From: Theodoxus fluviatilis
Lineage: Eukaryota > Mollusca > Gastropoda > Cycloneritida > Neritidae
Direction of reading: 5' to 3'
DNA length: 10,941 nucleotides
NCBI GenBank assembly: GCA_034096865.1
Contig: JAWQFJ010025807.1
Span: 1 to 10,941, forward strand
Shown here one piece after another: positions 6,021 through 10,941 of this stretch (position 1 is the first letter of the stretch; every line of letters begins with the position of its first letter). The translations under genes were made by a program, and so were the position numbers. The notes beneath the pieces are model-generated. The model made no database searches. It had not been told where the DNA came from and saw only the letters and a list, made by a program, of their open reading frames with translations.

Positions 6021-7709
6021 TCAACCCTGAGGTTTGTCTGATCTCCAGCGGAAAACACCATGCACCCTCATTTTCAGGGGCAGCTTTTTCAGGTCACCAT
6101 TCTCCTGTACCTGCCCATGCAGGTCAAACCTGCTCACGGAGGAGTACAGAGTTGTATTCCATAAACTTGCGTCTTCTCCACCATACACAGTCACGCTGGC
6201 ACCGTCGAAGCTGAGACCATAGTTCATCCTCCCTGCAATATTTCGCAGCCCAGTCTTTTTGTCATAGGAAATACTGTTGTCAGCTTTCTGTCTGAAAAGA
6301 TGGAGAGTGCCAGAATCATCCAGCAGGCAGGCTGTATCTCCGTAGCTGACTCCGTAGCACGCACGCGACAGAGAGTGAGACATTTGAGCAGGAAGGACAG
6401 AGGTTGTCCTGGTGGTCACGTCAAACGCATGGATGCGAAATTCAAAGTCCATTTCGGTTGCAACGAGGAGTTTGTTTCCGAGCACAGCAATGCCAGTCGT
6501 GTGTATGAAGTCAGACGCCGTGTGCAGCCGTCCAGTCATCTCCCACTGGTCGCTATTCTTGCCGTCGAGCATCTCAATGGACCTCCGATAGCACTCTTCA
6601 GTTTCTCCCCCTACAACGAAGACTGCGTCGCCAACAACGGCCATGCTGTGGCCGAAACGGCTTTGGTTGAGACTCGGTCCCTGTGACCGAGTTCCAGTCT
6701 TCAAATTGAAGAGGGTAGTTCTCTTCAGTGCTCTGGATGTTCTGATTTGATGGCCTCCGGTGATGAAGATGGTGTCCTTCACCTTGGCGGAGGAAAACTC
6801 TCGAGAATATCTTATCTTACACGGCGTTGACCATTTCTTTTCTGCCGTTGACCAGCTGCAGATGAACAGCTGCCCACCAGCATGACCTACTACTACTGTG
6901 TTTTCTTGTGGATGACCTCGCCTGTAAGGAGTGGGGGAACAGGTCCTTGGAGTTGCAGATTCCAGCATTCTCATTTGGTTCTCTACCAGCTTGCAGTAAA
7001 ACCACGTGTTCTGATGGAGTCGGTCTTCGTTCAGCAGCCGCACTGTCATGCTGTCGGACAGCTTCTCAGCACAGATGTTGTCGAAGAGGGAAAGCACGTT
7101 GTCATCGGACGTGTCGTTTTTTTCCATCCATCTCAGTAACAACGAGCACAGCTCATCCTCAGTGGTCATGAGATTCTCGTTGTCAAGAAGCGTGAGAAAC
7201 TCCTGTAAGGTCAGTTCTAGAATGTTCTCCTGCTTCCCTACCTCAAGAAAGTTTAGTGCCATGGTTTGCATGGACTTGTCTCGCAGGGAATCCAGATTCA
7301 GCAATACTGCAGTTCTCCATACTGCCAGGCAATTTTCAGTGGAGCAGTGTTCCATCAAGAAGGAGCAGCAGTTCTCTTGAAGGGCAACCAGTTGAAACAT
7401 GTTGGAAAACTCCAGAACATCCCAGACGTTGGAATCACTGAGAACATCCTTTCCTGTGAAGTAGAACTGGAAGACACAGCGCCAAGTATCCATCGTCACA
7501 TACTCCAGTCTCACCACCCCTTCCCTGCCTTCCACCATATTGTGAGCTAGCATGTTTCTGAAGGCATCACAAAGAGCGGCGAAGAGATTTCTGGAGACGC
7601 GGTCGCTTCCATCTTGAAGGCGAACCTCCAGGTCCGTGAAGAGTCCTTCCTGCTGTTGTTCCAGCAGCCTCTTCAAAATGTCGGCATGGGGACTCTTGGG
7701 CGTGGCCAT
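6021..7709 (-). CDS. KLHL-type BTB-BACK-kelch protein, probable CUL3 adaptor
   Basis: A 562-residue protein from one uninterrupted exon. BTB domain, residues ~22-120: GLFTDLEVRL start, AALCDAFRNML, then FYFTGKDVL and LEFSNMFQLVAL. BACK domain, ~125-245: ENCLAVWRTAVLLNLDSL, EFLTLLDNENL, ELCSLLLRWME. Then six kelch-like blades, ~270-545, with GG at 278-279, 318-319, 367-368 and 510-511; blades 4 and 5 have lost the GG pair. Proteins of this build recruit substrates to CUL3-RING E3 ligases through the propeller. The NMVE at 57-60 fits the hydrophobic-X-Glu CUL3-contact motif. The BTB helix usually reads AHR; here it is VSR (S39). The ATG has a strong context (GCCATGG) and follows a splice acceptor by 8 nt. 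The length is normal for the family, the orthologue is not identified, and the substrate is unknown. Confidence 0.95.
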   Translation of the reverse strand: MATPKSPHADILKRLLEQQQEGLFTDLEVRLQDGSDRVSRNLFAALCDAFRNMLAHNMVEGREGVVRLEYVTMDTWRCVFQFYFTGKDVLSDSNVWDVLEFSNMFQLVALQENCCSFLMEHCSTENCLAVWRTAVLLNLDSLRDKSMQTMALNFLEVGKQENILELTLQEFLTLLDNENLMTTEDELCSLLLRWMEKNDTSDDNVLSLFDNICAEKLSDSMTVRLLNEDRLHQNTWFYCKLVENQMRMLESATPRTCSPTPYRRGHPQENTVVVGHAGGQLFICSWSTAEKKWSTPCKIRYSREFSSAKVKDTIFITGGHQIRTSRALKRTTLFNLKTGTRSQGPSLNQSRFGHSMAVVGDAVFVVGGETEECYRRSIEMLDGKNSDQWEMTGRLHTASDFIHTTGIAVLGNKLLVATEMDFEFRIHAFDVTTRTTSVLPAQMSHSLSRACYGVSYGDTACLLDDSGTLHLFRQKADNSISYDKKTGLRNIAGRMNYGLSFDGASVTVYGGEDASLWNTTLYSSVSRFDLHGQVQENGDLKKLPLKMRVHGVFRWRSDKPQG

Positions 7710-7735
7710 GGCAACACCTGCAAATATTTTTTTTT
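7710..7735 (-). other. Splice acceptor upstream of the kelch ATG
   Basis: The minus strand reads ATATTTGCAG|GTGTTGCCATGG, placing the intron end at 7718 and the exon start at 7717, 8 nt before the ATG. The tract upstream is A-rich, not a strong polypyrimidine tract, so the site is moderate. If used, the gene has an intron in its 5' UTR and at least one upstream exon. Minus-strand GAG|GTAACT at about 7899 is one possible donor. Confidence 0.5.
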
Positions 7736-7830
7736 AACCAAGCATGAGGTAAAGTTCTAGGTCAAACAAAATGAACACAAGTTGGAATGGAGACAGAAGT
7801 GTTCAAAATGAATATTGTAAAGTGCTGGAA

Positions 7831-7965
7831 AATGCGAGAGCAACGTGGAAGCTTCCAGCTTTGACATGGGTCCTATTGACAAGGCCGTTGCTTAGTTACC
7901 TCACGTGATCAGGGTGGAATGGCTTTTGAAGTGTCACGTGACGTCGCTTTTAGCTAGCCTAGTGT
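7831..7965 (-). promoter_or_regulatory. Putative promoter / 5' region of the kelch gene
   Basis: GTCACGTGAC at 7933-7942 is the exact CLEAR-type E-box palindrome (MiT/TFE factors), overlapping TGACGTC at 7939-7945 (CRE-like). TCACGTGA at 7901-7908 is a second CACGTG box. GGAAGCTTCC at 7847-7856 is a two-unit GAA/TTC inverted pair like a partial heat-shock element. The region is 120-260 bp upstream of the ATG and is the segment matched by 3457-3546. There is no TATA box, and the transcription start is not located. Confidence 0.45.
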
Positions 7966-8006
7966 GTTCTCGACACGGACCTGTATCTAAATGGATGCGT
8001 GCCTTT

Positions 8007-8018
8007 AGGTCAAGGTCA
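8007..8018 (+). promoter_or_regulatory. AGGTCAAGGTCA double nuclear-receptor half-site
   Basis: Two AGGTCA half-sites with no spacer, containing TCAAGGTCA, the extended half-site bound by ERR, SF-1 and FTZ-F1 type receptors. It overlaps the inner edge of the left TIR. The same 12-mer occurs in reverse at 650-661 and 975-986. Confidence 0.35.
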
Positions 8019-8061
8019 TTTTAGTTGCTCTCAAGGCCAATCGGCGATTGACTGAGTCTAG

Positions 8062-8370
8062 CACTTCCGGTTACCTGTTCAACCTATGATATTCGATGGC
8101 GGAAAAGAAAACGGTCAAGAGTTGGCAATAATTGTGCAATTGAAAGCTGCAGTACAACTTCTGCGAAATGCCGAGGTCTGTCATTTATGAAACTGCCTCG
8201 ACCAGGCGAGAGCGAGGCGCATTCAATTTGCATCTCGCACGAGTGCCTTCGCAGATGTAAACAATGCCACCGGAATTGCCTTGGCCAACTTCGGCTTGCT
8301 CAGAACGAGTCCGCGAGTAATCGGCAGCCAATCAGATCGCTGCGTTATAACAGCTGTTAGGCTGACGTCA
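8062..8370. promoter_or_regulatory. Promoter-like motif cluster inside the 924-bp transposon
   Basis: CACTTCCGGT at 8062-8071 (ETS/GABP), ATGGCGG at 8096-8102 (YY1-like), a CCAAT at about 8328-8332 and an exact CRE TGACGTCA at 8363-8370, in a CpG-containing stretch unlike the AT-rich segment after 8450. The ATG at 8096 opens only 11 codons. It may be the element's own promoter, a captured host promoter, or chance. Confidence 0.3.
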
Positions 8371-8898
8371 CGACAAGCTCGTCCGAGGACTGATATGGGC
8401 ATTTCCGTGACTCTCTCGAGCGAAATTCGACTCCTAAGCAGCCGTGTCTCCCCTTAAATGTAACTCACATGAGAGACATAAATGACAAAGAAGAAAACTA
8501 GTACAATCGATACATTAATAAAAACGTGTTTAACTTGAAAATTAACAGTCCCCTTTCTAGTTCACTCCCGAGACCTGTGCCACTACGACACACGTGTGTA
8601 ACGTCCATAAAACAACCGCAACATATCGATTAAAATGCTGTGGCAGGGCTTCCTACTTAATGAAAAACTTGATAGAGACACAAAGACATCTAATCACAGA
8701 TGTAACTCAATAGAAACCTTTAAAATAAATTTAATTTTACTCACAATAAACTGCGTGACAATCTGATCAACAGTGGAATAGACTCGCCGAAAGTAAGTTA
8801 CTCAGTCAGTCGAGAGGTTGACCTCTGGCAGAACTCTCTAATTGGCTGAAAGAGCCCGTGACCTAAAGACGTGCATCCATTTAGATACAGGTCCGTGG

Positions 8899-8926
8899 TT
8901 CTCGATGTTTCAAGAAGATTCTAGAG
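8899..8926 (-). promoter_or_regulatory. Heat-shock element, six units
   Basis: Units at 5-base spacing on the plus strand: TTC, GAt, TTC, GAA, TTC, GAg. Three consecutive units (8909-8921) are perfect. HSF trimers bind alternating nGAAn units. The first two units overlap the right-hand target duplication of the transposon. Removing the transposon would put this site about 270 bp from the kelch ATG, a usual promoter distance. Confidence 0.55.
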
Positions 8927-9223
8927 AACCTGCAAGCACCATGTAAGCCATGGGGCGTGTGAGTGTGACAGCGCGAGCAACACGCATGGGAGCACATGGA
9001 CAACAGTGCCCATCCTTCTTTAAAGACTGAGTCCTCTACGGGTTTTGTGCCCTAGAGTGAAGTGTACTCGAGAGAGCGCACGTTGTGACTCGTTTCCGTT
9101 GTAAAGTCCTGTCTGTACAGGAGTTCTCCTAGCTTGCACCGGGAAATCAAAGTCCAAAAATCTGGTGGTCGTTTTCAAAAACTTTATTCACACACAAAGT
9201 CGATACACAGCAACAAAATCAGT
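8927..9223. other. No gene; short segment shared with 9734-9753
   Basis: AGAGTGAAGTGTA at 9054-9066, preceded by GCCCT, recurs at 9741-9753, preceded by GCCCCA. In both places it lies 100-130 bp after a heat-shock element. TTTATT at 9183-9188 reads AATAAA on the minus strand. No coding sequence is seen. Confidence 0.45.
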
Positions 9224-9591
9224 CATTAGCATCATATCCTAGACCGTAGAGTATCTTAAAACGTAGAGCGTGACCTACTTGCATATTTTTAATATGACGG
9301 AATATGGGTTTTCATCGTTTTCTTTCCCCTTATTACCCGATGAAACGGTACTTTCCTCTAGAAATGATTGTGTAATCACACGCAGCAAAGACAAAAATTT
9401 TGGGTCCGAGATTTTATAAAACGCTCACCGTTACAACCGGCTAATCACAGTGAGTAGGTGGGGGAAAGTCATCTCTGCGGGGCATTGTCCAATCACAAGA
9501 TTTGGCTGGTGAACACGTCATGTTAATAATATGCAAGTAGGTCACGCTCTACGTTTTAGGATACTCTACGGTCTAGGATGTGACACTAGCG
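9224..9591. mobile_element. MITE-like element with 64-bp near-perfect inverted arms
   Basis: Core arms 9236-9299 and 9516-9579 are reverse complements at 61 of 64 positions (ATCCTAGACCGTAGAGTATC... outermost). A further 12 bp outward on each side (9224-9235, 9580-9591) match except for transitions, so the element may span 9224-9591. The interior is ~216 bp and has no coding capacity. No clear target duplication was found. TATAAAA at 9415-9421 lies inside. Confidence 0.85.
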
Positions 9592-9615
9592 TAAGAGTTT
9601 GAAGCCACCACAACA

Positions 9616-9638
9616 TTCTAGTACATTCCAGAACCTTC
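9616..9638. promoter_or_regulatory. Heat-shock element, five units
   Basis: TTC, GTa, TTC, GAA, TTC at exact 5-base spacing. The last three units (9626-9638) are perfect and the second differs at one base. It lies just outside the inverted-repeat element. No heat-shock gene is visible in the window on either strand. Confidence 0.45.
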
Positions 9639-10155
9639 ACAACACACACGAGAGAGCACAGAAGACAGAAGACGGGAGAGCGTGAAGACAGACAAGACAT
9701 TGCAGAAACGGCGATCGCGTCCTCACAGGATCGAGCCCCAAGAGTGAAGTGTAATTGTGGTATTGCTGTGAACGGATCGTATCGCTGTCAATCAACAAGT
9801 GCACGGAGAAAGGTTTTTCTCGAAGCGACTACCGGGTTTGGCATTGTGACTTTCCGGGCACAAGCGAGGAGAACCCCTGGAGCGGGTTGCGTACGCTAGG
9901 AACCTTGCAAGATCTTGCGAGGAATACGCCGGTGTCGACATGTATCAACATGACGAAAGCAGGTGTCAAGGCAGTCAAATATTGGACACATGTTGACACC
10001 GGCCTGTTATTTGCCAACTAGGTTGGCTAAGCAACGCGCTCCACTATCTACATCGACGTTGCCAAGGAGACGGTCGCAACATAAGTAAAAGTTAGCCTAC
10101 ACATTTTCGACTAAAAAGTTTGATTAGAGTGAAGGATGTATAGGCATATACTTAC
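9639..10155. other. No supported gene; imperfect palindromes
   Basis: GCAAGATCTTGC at 9907-9918 is a perfect palindrome. GCCGGTGTCGACATGT (9928-9943) and ACATGTTGACACCGGC (9988-10003) are inverted repeats with one mismatch and a 44-bp loop. The 88-codon plus ORF at 9755-10021 and the 62-codon minus ORF covering the same palindrome mirror each other, so neither is called as a gene. Confidence 0.5.
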
Positions 10156-10223
10156 GGGGGTGGAGGGGGTGGGGGTAAAAGTCCTACCGTCGGTAATAGG
10201 TCATCTTGAACTGCGGAATTCAC
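10156..10223 (-). CDS. Candidate internal proline-rich coding exon, gene unrecognised
   Basis: The minus strand shows a strong acceptor, TGTGTCTTTTTATCTTTTCAG in two parts ending at 10224, and a strong donor, CCCCC|GTAAGTAT at 10155. Of the three frames across the 68 bases, only one is open. It starts at the first base and encodes VNSAVQDDLLPTVGLL followed by seven prolines. The required incoming phase (0) equals the outgoing phase of the candidate exon at 10851-10941. The downstream exon was not found; joining to the kelch exon would put the kelch ATG out of frame. Chance pairing of splice signals remains possible. Confidence 0.4.
10171..10175 (+). repeat. G-rich run at the end of a G-tract (10156-10175)
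   Basis: The plus strand has G5, GG, G5 and G5 runs separated by T or A, which encode the polyproline of the candidate exon on the minus strand. Only three runs reach three Gs, so quadruplex potential is weak. Confidence 0.5.
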
Positions 10224-10499
10224 CTGAAAAGATAAAAAGACACATTTAACACACAGCAGCCAAGACACATCCCAGGAAGTTTTATGGCACCACTGTACCT
10301 TGCATTGCTCGACTTTGACCTCTCTTTTTTTCTAATGGACACAAGCTACATACTGTAGTTCAAGTCCCCTCTTCTCAAATAAACAAAGACGCAATCACAA
10401 ACACATATGCGTGCTCACGCTCGCTTGCACGCCCAGGTACACAAACACACGCACACAAAAATTGAAGCACACACATACACACAAACTCTCAAGGACACA

Positions 10500-10500
<1 letters not shown>
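10224..10500. other. Putative intron sequence; no gene
   Basis: T-rich/A-rich sequence and CA-rich degenerate microsatellite from about 10400. No ORF of interest. If the flanking candidate exons are real, this is intron between them. Confidence 0.45.

Positions 10501-10503
<3 letters not shown>

Positions 10504-10547
<44 letters not shown>
10504..10547 (+). repeat. (CA)22 microsatellite
   Basis: Uninterrupted CA dinucleotides, followed by ATAC repeats and preceded by CA-rich degenerate sequence from about 10400. GCGCGCGTGCGCGC at 10586-10599 adds a second alternating purine-pyrimidine tract. Both are Z-DNA-prone. ORFs on either strand here are artefacts. Confidence 0.95.
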
Positions 10548-10551
<4 letters not shown>

Positions 10552-10645
10552 TACATACACGCACAAACACACACACGTAAACACTGCGCGCGTGCGCGCC
10601 TACTGTTAGTATGAGAAACACCAACTCGCTCAACTTCGCTGAAGC

Positions 10646-10790
10646 ATGGTGTCGATACGAAGTAGGCCAACTCACGCTGATCGCTATCTCCACATTGACC
10701 CTTCGCTCAATGGTATCCTAAGTGTGGGTATGGAGTGGCACAGTGTGAAGGCCTCTACAACACAGGGCGGGAGCAGCAACATTCGGCAAG
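10646..10790 (+). pseudogene. Penelope-like element reverse-transcriptase fragment
   Basis: The plus strand reads [20 protein letters not shown], matching the conserved RKPTHTDRYL-type block of Penelope-like element RTs, then LSV. After about 20 extra bases, a different frame (offset 1) gives RPLQHRAG from 10749, matching the next conserved block (R-x-L-x-H-R-A), preceded by TGA at 10746-10748. The two blocks in the right order and spacing, with a frameshift and a stop between them, indicate a dead fragment. Nothing of the YxDD region or the GIY-YIG domain is visible. It may lie in an intron of a minus-strand gene. Confidence 0.7.
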
Positions 10791-10850
10791 ACGCTGCCAA
10801 CCTGGGAAAAGCGAACAACTTCATCGTCGACCGGCAACTTTGAACTCACC

Positions 10851-10941
10851 ACAGCCAACCGGATGTTGTTCAATTCCAGGAAATCCCAAAATAGGCATTC
10901 GTCACGGTCACGTAAGATCGGGTAAAAATAACTCGCCTTTT
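10851..10941 (-). CDS. Candidate coding exon, partial at window edge, gene unrecognised
   Basis: From the window's right edge the minus strand is open in one frame: KASYFYPILRDRDECL, then FWDFLELNNIRLAV, ending at a donor GGCTGTG|GTGAGTTC (GT at 10850-10849). The composition is protein-like, with mixed aromatic, acidic and aliphatic residues. No family is recognised. The exon ends in phase 0, which is what the candidate exon at 10156-10223 needs. The frame also stays open beyond the donor to TAG near 10720, so read-through as a longer exon is an alternative. Confidence 0.35.

Larger units (their letters stand above)
7974..8897. mobile_element. Non-autonomous DNA transposon, 924 bp, 39-bp TIRs, 8-bp TSD
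   Basis: The left end CACGGACCTGTATCTAAATG... (7974-8012) and right end (8859-8897) are inverted repeats matching at 36 of 39 positions. They are flanked by GTTCTCGA at 7966-7973 and 8898-8905, an exact 8-bp target duplication. Weaker inverted similarity continues inward (GCTCTCAAGGCCAATC near 8027 against ATTGGCTGAAAGAGC near 8841). There is no transposase ORF. An 8-bp duplication fits hAT, P, Merlin or Mutator-like superfamilies; the CACGG terminus does not decide between them. It sits upstream of the kelch gene. Confidence 0.9.

Noticed and set aside
6021..7709. Plus-strand ORFs of 60-128 codons inside the kelch gene
   Set aside because: Antisense shadows of a well-supported coding exon.
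8841..8856. Acceptor-like CTCTTTCAG on the minus strand
   Set aside because: Lies at the transposon's inner end, and the following frame closes after a few codons.
9755..10021. 88-codon plus ORF with a protein-like sequence
   Set aside because: Mirrored by a minus ORF over an inverted repeat; no domain, no splice context, and no strand preference.
10018..10075. Possible third copy of the 3457/7831 block (CTAAGCAACG shared)
   Set aside because: Only about ten bases match without gaps; the rest is near background.
7717..10223. Splicing the proline-rich candidate exon directly to the kelch exon
   Set aside because: The joined phase puts the kelch ATG out of frame and meets stops; treated as separate genes.
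10411..10693. Thr/His-rich and Val/Cys-rich ORFs
   Set aside because: Translations of the CA microsatellite.

Overview
Eukaryotic genomic DNA, most likely from a mollusc and probably a gastropod. The signs are one long animal-type BTB-kelch coding exon, dense degenerate mobile elements (Penelope-like, non-LTR, SINE-like and inverted-repeat DNA elements), long CA and CAA microsatellites, and a TGACCTTGACCTTGAA / GGACGCCCGGACG repeat of a kind I associate from memory with molluscan genomes. The species cannot be named from the sequence.

The only gene supported with high confidence is a minus-strand, single-exon KLHL-type (BTB-BACK-kelch) protein of 562 residues at 6021-7709, a likely CUL3 substrate adaptor. 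A splice acceptor lies 8 nt upstream of its ATG, so a 5' untranslated exon probably lies further up. Its 3' flank runs into a TTGC-rich array. That array is split by a non-LTR reverse-transcriptase tail fragment carrying an 11-bp target-site-like duplication.

Layout: 1-1331 is a modular repeat with inverted and direct copies. 1332-3456 is mostly non-coding, with a G-quadruplex tract, a palindromic CRE, an AT-rich stretch and a possible minus-strand gene start at 2956. 3457-3546 matches, ungapped and inverted, the sequence upstream of the kelch gene. 4030-4331 is a short inverted-repeat transposon. 5151-5411 is SINE-like with an exact 68-bp tandem duplication. 7831-8926 is the putative kelch promoter region. 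It carries CLEAR-type E-boxes, a CRE half-site and a heat-shock element, and is split by a 924-bp non-autonomous DNA transposon (39-bp terminal inverted repeats, 8-bp target duplication). 9224-9591 is a second inverted-repeat element with 64-bp arms. 10156-10223 and 10851-10941 are two phase-compatible candidate coding exons of an unrecognised minus-strand gene. A CA microsatellite and a frame-broken Penelope-like fragment lie between them.

The most interesting points are the transposon landing on the edge of a six-unit heat-shock element in the kelch gene's upstream region, the 90-bp ungapped inverted copy of that region 4 kb away, and the candidate proline-rich exon pair at the right end. 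No operon, CRISPR array or rRNA gene is visible. Motif-based regulatory calls come from reading the sequence and have no experimental support.
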